DNA of 64,000 nucleotides, from NCBI RefSeq assembly GCF_001877785.1, contig NZ_MINN01000096.1, forward strand, positions 310,001 to 374,000, given 5' to 3'. The position numbers were made by a program, and so were the translations under genes. Shown in pieces: positions 55,756 through 64,000 of the stretch; position 1 is the stretch's first letter, and every line of letters starts with the position of its first letter. Source of the DNA: Rossellomorea aquimaris. Lineage in GTDB: Bacteria; Bacillota; Bacilli; Bacillales; Bacillaceae_B. Under the pieces are notes generated by a model that saw nothing but the letters and a program-made list of their open reading frames with translations, did no database searches and was not told where the DNA came from.

Positions 55756-56388
55756 ATGAAATTGAAGAAAACCTATAATGCAACTGAGTTAAAGACAACA
55801 AAAGGAAATTTGATCATTGAAGGGCCGATTCATGCAGAAGAGCTTGCGCGCCTAGATTTCCATGAAGATCTTGTCGCATTCAGACCTCCTGCCCAGCAGC
55901 ATAAAGCGCTGGTTGAAATTGCCGGCCTGCCTGAAGGAAGAATCATTATTGCAAGGGAAAATCATACGATTGTAGGCTATGTTACATATCTGTACCCCGA
56001 TCCGCTCGAACGCTGGTCTCAAGGAAAAATGGAGAATTTGATCGAGCTTGGAGCGATTGAAGTCATTCCGAAGTTCCGCGGTGCTTCTGTCGGGAAGCAT
56101 CTGTTGAAAGTATCGATGATGGATGACCATATGGAAGATTTCATCGTGATCACGACTGAGTATTATTGGCATTGGGACTTGAAAGGGACAGGTCTGAATG
56201 TTTGGGAGTACCGCAAGATCATGGAGAAGATGATGAATGCGGGCGGACTTGAATATTACGCGACTGATGATCCTGAAATAAGCTCACATCCCGCCAACTG
56301 CCTGATGGCGAGAATCGGGAAGAGGGTCGACTCGGAGTCGGTCCAGCAATTTGATCAGCTTCGTTTCATGAATCGCTTTATGTATTAA
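55756..56388 (+). CDS. acuA: AcsA acetyltransferase AcuA (GNAT family)
   Basis: AcuA acetylates Lys549 of AcsA with acetyl-CoA and turns it off. The 210-aa protein has the GNAT acetyl-CoA loop in VIPKFRGASVGKHLLKVSM (R/Q-x-x-G-x-G/A pattern, about 110 to 128). Length equals that of B. subtilis AcuA. ATG 55756 (MKLKKTYNATE) follows GGTGGTG; the frame from 55714 includes the promoter and is rejected. First gene of acuABC, divergent from its target gene acsA. Confidence 0.95.
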   Translation: MKLKKTYNATELKTTKGNLIIEGPIHAEELARLDFHEDLVAFRPPAQQHKALVEIAGLPEGRIIIARENHTIVGYVTYLYPDPLERWSQGKMENLIELGAIEVIPKFRGASVGKHLLKVSMMDDHMEDFIVITTEYYWHWDLKGTGLNVWEYRKIMEKMMNAGGLEYYATDDPEISSHPANCLMARIGKRVDSESVQQFDQLRFMNRFMY

Positions 56389-56419
56389 TCTATTCGTTTT
56401 CTAAAAGGGGTGGAAAAAC

Positions 56420-57067
56420 ATGATAGTGGAAGAAATTATGAATACGGAAGTGGCTGCCTTAAAACCGGACGATACGATCGAATCAGCCATTCTTTTAATG
56501 AGGGAAAAGAAAATCAAGCACATTCCCATCACCAATGATCATTCGGAAGTGATCGGAATTGTGAGCGACCGCGATGTAAAAGACGGCACCCCCTCTATTT
56601 TTGATGATGAAGCCTCTCAGGAAGAGCTGAAAAAACCTCTCAGACTGATTATGAAAACCGAGGTCATCACCGGGCATCCCCTAGATTTCGTGGAAGAGGT
56701 CGCTGCGTTATTCTACGAGCATCATATCAGCTGCCTCCCGGTTGTGAGTGAAAATAAATTGATCGGAATCATAACGGAAACCGATCTCCTCCACACGCTC
56801 ATCCAGCTGACCGGAGCGAATCAGCCAGGTTCCCAGATCGAGGTGAAAGTACCCCATCGTGCAGGGATACTCTACGATGTCGCCGGAATCATCCGACGCC
56901 ACAACAGCAATATTCTAAGTGTACTTGTCTATCCTGATAAAAAGGATGAAGCTTATAAAATTCTCGTATTCCGGGTCAGGACGATGAACCCGATGAACGT
57001 GATCGAAGATTTGAAGAAAGAAGGATATGACGTGTTATGGCCAAATATGCCGGGAATGTCTTCATGA
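56420..57067 (+). CDS. acuB: CBS-pair and ACT-domain protein AcuB
   Basis: The 215-aa protein has two CBS motifs (IPITNDHSEVIGIVSDRDV and LPVVSENKLIGIITETDL, residues about 1 to 135) and a C-terminal ACT domain (EVKVPHRAGILYDVAGIIRR, about 140 to 205). CBS domains usually bind adenosine ligands, so AcuB may sense nucleotide or acetyl-CoA state for the acetylation switch; its actual role is unknown. It is in the middle of acuABC and its stop overlaps the acuC start. Confidence 0.93.
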   Translation: MIVEEIMNTEVAALKPDDTIESAILLMREKKIKHIPITNDHSEVIGIVSDRDVKDGTPSIFDDEASQEELKKPLRLIMKTEVITGHPLDFVEEVAALFYEHHISCLPVVSENKLIGIITETDLLHTLIQLTGANQPGSQIEVKVPHRAGILYDVAGIIRRHNSNILSVLVYPDKKDEAYKILVFRVRTMNPMNVIEDLKKEGYDVLWPNMPGMSS

Positions 57068-58239
57068 TGAAAGATGCAGTATTTATCTATTCCGACGAGC
57101 TCCTCGGGTACCGATTCAATGATCAGCATCCCTTCAACCAGACCCGGTTGACGCTGACGATCGATTTATTGAAGGAAATCAAGGCCCTCGACCAGGGAGA
57201 AATCGTTCCCGCAAGAATGGCGACCGATGAAGAATTATTTCTGAATCACGACCCGGGATATGTAAACGCTGTCAAGAGGGCGAGTGTCGGCCAGCTCCCC
57301 CCAGAACAGGCAGAAGGGTACGGAATCGGAACTGAAGATACCCCGATATTCGATGGGATGCACGAGGCAAGCGCCTACTTAGTCGGAGGGACACTTACAG
57401 CAGCGGACTATGTGATGACCGGGAAAGCGAGACATGCCCTCCATCTCGGGGGCGGACTTCACCACGGTTTCAAGGGAAAGGCATCCGGCTTCTGTATTTA
57501 CAATGACAGTGCGGTCGCCATTCGTTATCTTCAGGAGAAGTATAAGGCAAGAGTGCTTTACGTCGATACGGATGCCCATCATGGCGATGGTGTGCAATGG
57601 TCTTTCTATGATGATCCTGACGTCTGCACATTGTCCATTCATGAAACGGGGAGATATTTATTTCCGGGTACAGGCAATATCAATGAACGCGGACATGGAA
57701 AAGGATACGGTTTTTCGTTCAATATCCCGCTGGATGCCTTCACTGAGGATGAGTCGTGGATCGAAGCATACGAAACGAGCTTCATGGAGGTTGTTGAATA
57801 TTTCAAACCAGATGTGATCCTGACACAAAATGGAGCCGATGCCCATTATTACGACCCGTTGACACATTTGTCTGCCACGATGAAGATTTACAGGGAAATA
57901 CCGCGCATCGCCCATGAACTTGCAGAGAAATATTGTGATGGCAAGTGGATCGCAGTTGGCGGCGGCGGTTATGATATTTGGCGTGTCGTGCCGAGGGCCT
58001 GGTCCATGATCTGGCTTGAGATGACAGGACGCACCGAAGCGGCCGGCACATTCCCCGCTGCCTGGATTGATCGGTGGAAAGGAAAAGCCGGTGTCCCGCT
58101 GCCGACCGAATGGACAGACGCTCCCGATATCTATCCACCTATCCCGCGTAAAGGTGAAATCACAGAAAAGAACAGGCATACCCTTGAAAAAGCTCTGTAT
58201 CCCGTCCGCCAGCAGCTTAGGCAGAAGCCGGGAAGTTGA
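57064..58239 (+). CDS. acuC: Protein deacetylase AcuC (histone-deacetylase family)
   Basis: AcuC is a Zn-dependent deacetylase that removes the acetyl group from AcsA and reactivates it. The 391-aa arginase/deacetylase fold has the His pair LHLGGGLHHGFKG, the metal motif YVDTDAHHGDGVQWSFYDD (cut at 19), and NGADAHYYDPL, then the Tyr-containing GGGGYDIWRVVPRAW. ATG 57064 overlaps the acuB stop (ATGA); an ATG directly after it is equivalent. It is the last gene of the operon and has a strong terminator. Confidence 0.95.
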   Translation: MMKDAVFIYSDELLGYRFNDQHPFNQTRLTLTIDLLKEIKALDQGEIVPARMATDEELFLNHDPGYVNAVKRASVGQLPPEQAEGYGIGTEDTPIFDGMHEASAYLVGGTLTAADYVMTGKARHALHLGGGLHHGFKGKASGFCIYNDSAVAIRYLQEKYKARVLYVDTDAHHGDGVQWSFYDDPDVCTLSIHETGRYLFPGTGNINERGHGKGYGFSFNIPLDAFTEDESWIEAYETSFMEVVEYFKPDVILTQNGADAHYYDPLTHLSATMKIYREIPRIAHELAEKYCDGKWIAVGGGGYDIWRVVPRAWSMIWLEMTGRTEAAGTFPAAWIDRWKGKAGVPLPTEWTDAPDIYPPIPRKGEITEKNRHTLEKALYPVRQQLRQKPGS

Positions 58240-58246
58240 GGAAAAA

Positions 58247-58287
58247 TTGAAGGCCCGCAGTCTTTCCATCTGACTGCGGGCCTTTCC
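58247..58287 (+). terminator. Terminator after acuC
   Basis: AAGGCCCGCAGT pairs with ACTGCGGGCCTT around a loop of about 15 nt; a T-rich sequence follows. Confidence 0.85.
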
Positions 58288-58364
58288 TGGTATTTATTGA
58301 TTTCACTGCTTATCTTCATGCACGAAAAAACCACCCAGCCATTGCTGAAGTGGTTCTTTCGCTT

Positions 58365-59102
58365 TTACTCATTTTCATATGCGGGATCACTGATGATGAT
58401 CTCAACTCTTCTGTTTTTTTGCAGATTTTCTTCTGTATCATTAGGTGCGACCGGCCGGGTATCCCCATACCCTACTGCTATGAAGCGCTTTGGATCCAGG
58501 TCTTCCGTGCTGGTCAAATACCGGATGACTGAACTGGCGCGTGCAGACGAAAGCTCCCAATTGGATGGGAATTGAGATGTTGAAATCGGCCTGTTATCTG
58601 TGTGGCCCTCGACTTTTACGAAGTTAGGGATCCTTTCAAGCAGTGCTCCCACTTTATCCAAAAAAAGATAAGAGGAAGGCAGGACATCTGCTTCACCTGA
58701 ATCGAAGAGTGACTGCTCAGGGAGGACCAGCACAACTCCCCGCTCCGTTCTTGTCGCTGTCACAATCTCATCTAATCCATTTTCCCTCAGGTAAGATCGA
58801 ATATCACTTAAAAGCCCGCGCAGCTCTTCTTCCTGCTTTTCTTCCCTATCTGCGATTTCGCCTGTCATTTCCAAATTGTTTTTTCCAGACGGTTGTTCAG
58901 AAGGAATGATGGACGGTTCGAAATCAAGTATGTCTTTTTGCTGAAATGAATCTGCGATCGCCCTGAATTTAACGATATCAATCTGCGACATTGAAAAAAG
59001 GAGAATGAAGAATACGAGAATAAGAGTAATCAAATCGGAAAAAGTCACCATCCATCGCGGAGCATGGGACCTTGGTTCAGGCGGCCTTCTTCTACGCTTC
59101 AT
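58365..59102 (-). CDS. motS: Sodium-type flagellar stator protein MotS
   Basis: MotS with MotP forms the Na+-driven stator of the flagellar motor. The 245-aa MotB-family protein has a basic N-terminus (MKRRRRPPEPRS), one membrane helix with the essential Asp in VTFSDLITLILVFFILLFSM, and a C-terminal OmpA-like peptidoglycan-binding domain (VEGHTDNRPISTSQFPSNW). ATG 59102 with GAGGAAG 6 nt upstream is used; it overlaps motP by 11 nt. The frame to 59132 is not supported. Cotranscribed with ccpA and motP, as in B. subtilis. No other motility genes here. Confidence 0.92.
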   Translation of the reverse strand: MKRRRRPPEPRSHAPRWMVTFSDLITLILVFFILLFSMSQIDIVKFRAIADSFQQKDILDFEPSIIPSEQPSGKNNLEMTGEIADREEKQEEELRGLLSDIRSYLRENGLDEIVTATRTERGVVLVLPEQSLFDSGEADVLPSSYLFLDKVGALLERIPNFVKVEGHTDNRPISTSQFPSNWELSSARASSVIRYLTSTEDLDPKRFIAVGYGDTRPVAPNDTEENLQKNRRVEIIISDPAYENE

Positions 59103-59904
59103 AGGTAGCTTCCTCGAGCTCTTTTTCCTCATACTTCATAAGGTCATCCTGGGACATGAAGACTTTAAGCTTTTCTTCAAGGATCCTTGGATTCTGGCCT
59201 GACTGGATCCCGACCACTGCTTCGATGATGATTTGCTTCATGAACACTTCTTTCTCCGTCCGCATTGCAAGCTTCGATGCCATCGGGATGAAAACAAGGT
59301 TGGCCAATAGGGATCCATAAAGGGTCGTCAGGAGGGCAATCGCCATATTGGGACCTAGGGTAGACGGATCATTCAGGTTTTTCAACATCAGGACAAGTCC
59401 GATCAACGTTCCGATCATCCCCCAGGCAGGTGCGTATTCACCCGCTTTATCCAGTAAGCTTTTCCCTTTGCGGTGACGCTCTTCGAGTGCAATAATCTCC
59501 GCTTCCATAATATCCGTCATGACATCGGGTTCGATGCCGTCAACAGCTAAGAGGACCCCTTTTCGAATGAAAGGATCCTCAATATCTTCCACTTCCGCTT
59601 CTAATGCAAGGAGGCCTTCCCTCCTCGCTTTTTCAGAAAGCTTGATGAATGTCCGGATCAATCCATGGATATCGTAATCCTCATCCCTGAATGCTTCCCG
59701 CATGACCCCGCCCATATGCTTCAGCTCTTTGAATGAGAAACTGACCAGCATGGCCGCAATCAGACCGCCAGTGACGATAAAGAAGGAGGAAGGGTCCACG
59801 AATGAAGCAAACCCCGACAGCCCTTCATTTGTCATGATGGCAAATCCAACAAATAGAAAGCCTATGATCACTCCGATAGGCGTAAGAACATCAATCTTCT
59901 TCAT
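59092..59904 (-). CDS. motP: Sodium-type flagellar stator protein MotP
   Basis: The MotA-type partner of MotS. The 270-aa protein has four membrane helices: about 8 to 27 and 35 to 56, a long cytoplasmic loop with charged residues that touch FliG (YDIHGLIRTFIKLSEKARRE), then helices in EYAPAWGMIGTLIGLVLML and MAIALLTTLYGSLLANLVFI. The PAWGMIGTLIG motif is typical of the MotA/PomA family. It lies 57 bp downstream of ccpA on the same strand and overlaps motS, so ccpA-motPS is one operon. Confidence 0.93.
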   Translation of the reverse strand: MKKIDVLTPIGVIIGFLFVGFAIMTNEGLSGFASFVDPSSFFIVTGGLIAAMLVSFSFKELKHMGGVMREAFRDEDYDIHGLIRTFIKLSEKARREGLLALEAEVEDIEDPFIRKGVLLAVDGIEPDVMTDIMEAEIIALEERHRKGKSLLDKAGEYAPAWGMIGTLIGLVLMLKNLNDPSTLGPNMAIALLTTLYGSLLANLVFIPMASKLAMRTEKEVFMKQIIIEAVVGIQSGQNPRILEEKLKVFMSQDDLMKYEEKELEEATYEA

Positions 59905-59961
59905 TTTGACTCTCCCTGTAAATAAGTTCTTTTTCTGTTGATTGTATTATCGGCAAGAAAC

Positions 59962-60960
59962 TTATTTTGTTGAGCCGCGTTGTTCAAGGCGGTGAGGTAA
60001 TACAACGCTCTCTTCTTCCACCGTTTCTTTGTTCATGTATTTCGTCAACAGCCTCATTGCGACGGCGCCGATGTCATACAGGGGCTGTACGACTGAAGTC
60101 AATTGCGGTCTTACCATAAGGGCAAGTCTTGTATTATCAAAACTGATGATCTCAACATCTTCAGGGATGTTCACACCGCTGTCCTGGGCACCGTGCACCA
60201 CACCAAGGGCTGTCTCATCGTTCCCTACGAAGATCGCTGTCGGCTTGTCAGCGAGTTCAGAAAACTTCTGCCATGCTTCAAGACCGGAATCGTATGTGTA
60301 TTCGCCTTCGACCACCAGGTCGTCGCTGAATTCCACACCTGCTGAGGCCAATGCTTCCCTATAACCCTCAAGCTTGAACTTCATATTGATTGTATCGTGG
60401 AAAGGACCGCTTACAAACCCGATTCGTTTATGTCCCTTATCAAGCAGCTCCTTTACTGCATCATTCGTCGCAGCTTTATAGTCAATGTTAACAGATGGGA
60501 CCGTATTGGTTTCTTCCACCGCACCGGCAAGCACGATCGGAACCGGGGAACGCTCGAATTCCTGGACGTGTTCTTCTGAAATATGCCCGCCCATGAACAG
60601 GATTCCATCCACTTGTTTTCCAAGCATCGTATTTAACAGGTGAAGTTCTTTTTCCGAATTTTGATCGGAGTTGCTCAGGATGATGTTGTATTTGTACATC
60701 GTGGCAATATCTTCGATTCCGCGGGCAAGTTCAGCATAGAATATATTCGAGATATCCGGGATGATAACGCCGACTGTAGTCGTTTTTTTGCTTGCAAGCC
60801 CCCTGGCTACCGCGTTTGGACGATATCCAAGCCGGTCGATGACCTCGAGCACCTTTTTCCTTGTTGCAGGTTTTACATTAGGGTTTCCGTTTACTACGCG
60901 TGATACTGTGGCCATCGAGACATTTGCTTCCCGTGCTACATCGTAAATTGTGATATTCAT
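59962..60960 (-). CDS. ccpA: Catabolite control protein A
   Basis: LacI-family master regulator of carbon catabolite control; binds cre sites with HPr-Ser46-P. The 332-aa protein has the N-terminal HTH ([20 protein letters not shown], hinge helix GLASKKTT), followed by the sugar-binding-protein-like core with [20 protein letters not shown]. The start ATG 60960 is preceded by AGGAGTG. A two-mismatch cre-like sequence (61025 to 61038) is 65 nt upstream, so weak self-control is possible. Five cre-like sites elsewhere in the window are candidate targets. Confidence 0.97.
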   Translation of the reverse strand: MNITIYDVAREANVSMATVSRVVNGNPNVKPATRKKVLEVIDRLGYRPNAVARGLASKKTTTVGVIIPDISNIFYAELARGIEDIATMYKYNIILSNSDQNSEKELHLLNTMLGKQVDGILFMGGHISEEHVQEFERSPVPIVLAGAVEETNTVPSVNIDYKAATNDAVKELLDKGHKRIGFVSGPFHDTINMKFKLEGYREALASAGVEFSDDLVVEGEYTYDSGLEAWQKFSELADKPTAIFVGNDETALGVVHGAQDSGVNIPEDVEIISFDNTRLALMVRPQLTSVVQPLYDIGAVAMRLLTKYMNKETVEEESVVLPHRLEQRGSTK

Positions 60961-61183
60961 GTTTTTGACACTCCTTCAACTTCTCAACTTGTTATTGTTA
61001 TTTTACACTAAACAAACCATAAGAAAAAAGCGATTACAATGGTTTGTTAAAAAATGCACATATTTAGCGTTAAAAAATTTATTATAACAGTCTTTAGTCT
61101 ATTTATCTGCAATTATGCTGATTATCATACGACAGAGTTTGTTGGACTTCAATAATTGAGGATAAAAGTAACTAACTGAACAT

Positions 61184-61290
61184 CGCTTTTGATTTCCGTA
61201 CAAGACTTCGCTTTCCGAATTGATGCCTGATTCACAGGAACCGTTCCTTTTCGCTGCAGGCATTTTTTCCGTGGGGAGAAGTGGAGCCTT
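61184..61290 (+). repeat. Truncated family 1 left end joined to a truncated family 2 left end
   Basis: CGCTTTTGATTTCCGTACAA, then GACTTCGCTTTCCG (61184 to 61217) is the left end of family 1 broken off. It is followed by GTTCCTTTTCGCTGCAGGCA and GTGGGGAGAAGTGGAGCC (about 61238 to 61288), which matches the left end of family 2 (copy E at 35.3 kb). A complete family 1 copy starts 8 bp later. Confidence 0.65.
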
Positions 61291-61297
61291 CAAAAAG

Positions 61298-61553
61298 CCG
61301 CTTTTGATTTCCGTGCAAGACTCCGCTTTCCGCGGGTAGCCCGTGAGCCTCCTCGGCTTCGCTTGCGGGGTCTCACATGTCTAGCTGTAGGGCTTAGAGG
61401 CACATGTCATAAGCCAAACCGACCAAGAAGGCAAAGAGCGCCTTCTAGGCCAATTCGTCTTATGCCACCCGCCTCTGAGCAAAGCCCTTCCGCTTTTCTA
61501 ATATGCTACTCTTCCCGCAGGAGTCTCCGTCTTGCACTCCAATCAAAAGCTGG
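61298..61553 (+). repeat. Family 1 hairpin repeat, long form (copy J)
   Basis: Left end CCGCTTTTGATTTCCGTGCA; right end, read on the other strand, CCAGCTTTTGATTGGAGTGC. The outer stem GCTTTTGATT/AATCAAAAGC is perfect here, although copy F has CAGTTGATT at the same place. The internal module holds GGGCTTAGAGGC facing GCCTCTGAGCAAAGCCC, and an AAGGCAAAGAGCGCCTT hairpin. The 60,961 to 61,669 gap holds no gene; its left part also contains the ccpA promoter. Confidence 0.88.
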
Positions 61554-61610
61554 AAAGCACCTAACACCACAGTTGCTTTACCAACAAATCCTATATGAGC
61601 ATTTCAAACT

Positions 61611-61647
61611 AAAAAGGCTGGACTTTGCGTGAAAGTCCAGCCTTTTT
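61611..61647 (-). terminator. Terminator after aroA
   Basis: AAAAAGGCTGGACTT pairs with AAGTCCAGCCTTTTT around a 7-nt loop; on the minus strand a T-run follows. Confidence 0.9.
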
Positions 61648-61669
61648 TCTATACCCCGTTTTGGGTTTA

Positions 61670-62746
61670 TTAAACGTTGATTGTGCGGCCTTTTAATAGT
61701 TCCTGGTAGAAGTGATCGAATTGGTCCAGGTCCATTTGCTGGGCTGAGTCGGACAGGGCTACAGCCGGGTCCGGGTGTACTTCTGCCATTACACCGTCCG
61801 CTCCGATGGCGATTGCTGCTTTTGCAGTCGGAAGCAGAAGGTCCCTGCGCCCTGTGGAATGCGTGACATCCACGAATACAGGAAGGTGAGTCTCCTGCTT
61901 AAGGATAGGCACAGCAGAGATATCAAGTGTATTCCTTGTCGCTTTCTCGTAGGTACGGATACCACGTTCACAAAGGATAATGTCTCCGTTGCCCTGAGAA
62001 ATGATATATTCAGCTGCATTGATGAATTCATCGATCGTGGCAGCAAGACCTCTTTTTAACAGTACCGGTTTTTTCACTGCTCCGGCAGCTTTCAGCAATT
62101 CGAAGTTCTGCATATTCCTCGCACCGATCTGGATCACATCGATGTACTCGAGTGCAGGTTCGATATCCGCTGGATTCACGATTTCACTGACTACAGCGAG
62201 ATCGTATTCATCCGCGACTTTCTTAAGGATCTTCAAGCCCTCGATTCCAAGTCCCTGGAAATCATATGGCGATGTTCTTGGCTTGAAGGCTCCTCCGCGA
62301 AGAAGTTTTAATCCTTTCGCTTTGACAGCCTGTGCCACTTGGGCTACCTGCTCATAAGATTCAACTGCACATGGACCGAAGATGAAATGAGGATTCCCGT
62401 CACCGATTGCATCTCCGTTAATGTTCACAATCGTATCCTCTGCTTTTTTCTTACGGGATACTAACAGTGCTTTGCGATGATCATCTTTCTGTAATTCTAA
62501 ACCAGCTTTGAAGACCTCTTTAAAGATATGTTCAATGGTCGAATTTTCAAACGGACCATTGTTATTTTCCTTGATCAGGTCTAACATTCCTCTTTCACGA
62601 ACAGGATCATACCGGTATACTCCTTGCTTTTCCTTCACACGCCCGATTTCCTGAACGAGCTTAGCACGCTCATTGATGGTTTCTAGTAGTTTTAAGTTCA
62701 TCTCGTCGACTTTTTTCCGTAATAGATCGAGCTCTTGATTACTCAC
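61670..62746 (-). CDS. aroA: Chorismate mutase / DAHP synthase (AroA, AroG type)
   Basis: Bifunctional first enzyme of the shikimate pathway. The N-terminal chorismate mutase domain (about residues 1 to 85, [20 protein letters not shown] cut at 20, VREIG-like helix) acts as the feedback sensor, and the C-terminal type I beta DAHP synthase has [53 protein letters not shown] and [14 protein letters not shown] 62746 follows AAAGGGTG by 8 nt, giving 358 aa, the length of the B. subtilis enzyme; the frame to 62821 is unsupported. Lies upstream of ccpA, separated by repeats. Confidence 0.96.
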   Translation of the reverse strand: MSNQELDLLRKKVDEMNLKLLETINERAKLVQEIGRVKEKQGVYRYDPVRERGMLDLIKENNNGPFENSTIEHIFKEVFKAGLELQKDDHRKALLVSRKKKAEDTIVNINGDAIGDGNPHFIFGPCAVESYEQVAQVAQAVKAKGLKLLRGGAFKPRTSPYDFQGLGIEGLKILKKVADEYDLAVVSEIVNPADIEPALEYIDVIQIGARNMQNFELLKAAGAVKKPVLLKRGLAATIDEFINAAEYIISQGNGDIILCERGIRTYEKATRNTLDISAVPILKQETHLPVFVDVTHSTGRRDLLLPTAKAAIAIGADGVMAEVHPDPAVALSDSAQQMDLDQFDHFYQELLKGRTINV

Positions 62747-62955
62747 AATACAGCACCCTTTCTTGATTTTATCCTGTTCATACATAAAAAACTGTTTTAG
62801 TTTTGTAAAAGTATGATACATTTTTTATAGATATTGAAACTAATTATAATAGAAGAATTCTCAAATGTCACGATAAATTTCTTTATTAATTAAACGCTTT
62901 TAAGCACTAAAGTATTTTAGTATCTTATGAGACTGTTCAAAAGTAGGTGTATACT

Positions 62956-64000
62956 TTGCAAAAAATTTTTTCATTGGATATAGGCACCCGCTCTGTAGTC
63001 GGGATCATCCTTGAAGAAAAAGACGGGAAATACCATGTATCCGATATTGAAGTGGAAGAGCACAAGGAACGCGCGATGCTTGACGGACAAATCCACGATG
63101 TACCCGCCGTTTCAACGGTCATTTCTTCAATCAAGAAGAAGCTCGAAGAAAAGCATGGACCTCTTCACAAAGTCTGTGTCGCTGCCGCCGGAAGAGCACT
63201 GAAAACGGAGAAGTCGCACTCTTCTTTTTCCATTAAAGGCAAACCGCTCCTGAAAAAGGAAGATATACTCCACTTGGAACTCAGTGCGGTCCAGAAGGCC
63301 CAGGCTCAGGCAGCTAAAGAAGTAAGCGATGCAAAGAGCTATCATTATTATTGCGTTGGATATTCGGTTCTCTACTATCGTCTCGACGGAGAAGAAATCG
63401 GCAGCCTGATCGATCAGCAGGGGGAAGAAGCGGGCGTCGAAATTATCGCCACTTTCCTGCCGAGAGTCGTCGTTGAATCACTCTTGGCTGCTTTAAGCCG
63501 TGGGGGCCTCGAAATGGAAGCACTCACTCTTGAACCAATCGCTGCCATCAATGTCTTGATCCCGCCTTCCATGAGAAGATTGAATGTGGCACTGGTCGAT
63601 ATCGGAGCGGGAACATCTGATATCGCTTTGACAAACAAAGGAACGGTCACCGCCTACGGGATGGTGCCGACTGCCGGCGATGAGATTACGGAGGCACTCA
63701 GTGATGCCCTGCTTCTTGATTTCCCTCTGGCAGAAAGAGCAAAAAGGGAACTGCACCAATCCGAAAGCATTACGGTCACCGACATCCTCGGTTTTGAATC
63801 AGACTTCCCGGTAGAAGAAGTGGTGGAAAAAATACATCCTTCCATCGTACAGCTTGCAGAAAGAATTTCACATGAAATCCTGTTATTAAACAATCAAAAA
63901 CCTCCCCAGGCAGTCATGCTTGTCGGAGGGGGAAGCTTGACTCCCTCTTTAAACGTTGAATTGGCAAGATTCCTGAACCTCCCGGATAACAGAGTGGCTG
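62956..64000 (+). CDS. FtsA/PilM-like actin-fold protein, N-terminal part (runs off window)
   Basis: At least 348 codons are open to the right edge. The protein starts MQKIFSLDIGTRSVVGIILE (phosphate-1 loop of the ASKHA fold), has a domain resembling the SHS2/1C insert (VCVAAAGRALKTEKSHSS and following), the phosphate-2 loop VALVDIGAGTSDIALTNKG (about residues 215 to 233) and the adenosine motif MLVGGGSLTPSLNVEL. This is the architecture of FtsA and PilM. The start is TTG 62956 with AGGTG 6 nt upstream. I know no counterpart at this place in B. subtilis, so it is a second FtsA-like protein, apart from the ftsAZ locus. A role in division or in a membrane machine is inference. Confidence 0.85.
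   Translation, partial: MQKIFSLDIGTRSVVGIILEEKDGKYHVSDIEVEEHKERAMLDGQIHDVPAVSTVISSIKKKLEEKHGPLHKVCVAAAGRALKTEKSHSSFSIKGKPLLKKEDILHLELSAVQKAQAQAAKEVSDAKSYHYYCVGYSVLYYRLDGEEIGSLIDQQGEEAGVEIIATFLPRVVVESLLAALSRGGLEMEALTLEPIAAINVLIPPSMRRLNVALVDIGAGTSDIALTNKGTVTAYGMVPTAGDEITEALSDALLLDFPLAERAKRELHQSESITVTDILGFESDFPVEEVVEKIHPSIVQLAERISHEILLLNNQKPPQAVMLVGGGSLTPSLNVELARFLNLPDNRVA

Noticed and set aside
61670..62821. 383-aa AroA start at 62821
   Set aside because: GTG 62746 has a binding site and gives the 358 aa of the family; the extension is not conserved sequence.

Overview
The window reads as the chromosome of a spore-forming, low-to-moderate GC Gram-positive bacterium of the family Bacillaceae. 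Gene order closely follows the pyk to aroA segment of Bacillus subtilis: pyk-pfkA-accA-accD-ytsJ-dnaE, ytrHI, nrnA, ytpI, ytoI, ytkL, argGH, ackA, ytxK, tpx, ytfJ, ytfI, yteJ, sppA, nadK2, ytcJ, ytcI, sspA-like, thiI, cysteine desulfurase, braB, ezrA, hisJ, refZ, ytsP, ytrP, rpsD, tyrS, acsA, acuABC, motPS, ccpA, aroA. Sporulation genes (ytrH, ytrI, ytfJ, refZ, an alpha/beta SASP) support an endospore former. Protein divergence and the intergenic repeats suggest a relative of Rossellomorea or Mesobacillus rather than B. subtilis itself; that genus-level guess is inference.

Region 1 to 9 kb (minus strand) is central metabolism and replication: pyruvate kinase, phosphofructokinase, acetyl-CoA carboxyltransferase, a FadR-type regulator fused by overlap to malic enzyme, and the DnaE polymerase. 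A perfect palindrome of FadR/GntR type in front of malic enzyme is a probable operator for that regulator. Region 9 to 24 kb holds ytrHI, nrnA, ytpI, ytoI, a metallo-hydrolase, alanine dehydrogenase, an NCS1 permease, a universal stress protein, argGH behind an ArgR box, an EcsC-like protein and acetate kinase. Region 24 to 36 kb holds a methyltransferase, thiol peroxidase, the ytfJ/ytfI/yteJ/sppA cluster, NAD kinase, a RarD-like transporter, an amidohydrolase, an acyl-CoA ligase and a SASP. Region 36 to 50 kb has thiI with its cysteine desulfurase, branched-chain amino acid uptake, EzrA, HisJ, RefZ, free-Met-sulfoxide reductase, methionine gamma-lyase, a GAF-GGDEF protein, S4 with its leader, and TyrS with a tyrosine T-box. 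Region 50 to 64 kb has a class A PBP, AcsA facing its own acetylation switch AcuABC, the MotPS stator, CcpA, AroA, and the start of an FtsA-like actin-fold protein that runs off the window.

Carbon overflow and its control are the functional thread: Pyk, PfkA, malic enzyme, AckA, AcsA, AcuABC, Ald and CcpA lie here, and cre-like sites are visible upstream of ackA, ald, acuA, braB and the methionine gamma-lyase gene.

The least explained material is intergenic. (a) At least six copies of a hairpin-ended repeat (about 115 to 255 bp) whose outermost stem bases differ between copies but stay paired within most of them, plus fragments of a second repeat family. (b) Four arrays of short degenerate motifs repeated at exactly 20 or 21 bp, two of them sharing the core ATAATTGCGCC, at 10.1, 24.2, 24.4 and 48.8 kb. 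The array motifs are conserved while the bases between them are not. I recognise no described system that explains these arrays. Small genes missed by a length cut-off (52 aa at 17.7 kb) and an edge gene (62,956 onward) are also recorded. No tRNA, rRNA, CRISPR, prophage or insertion sequence with a transposase was seen.
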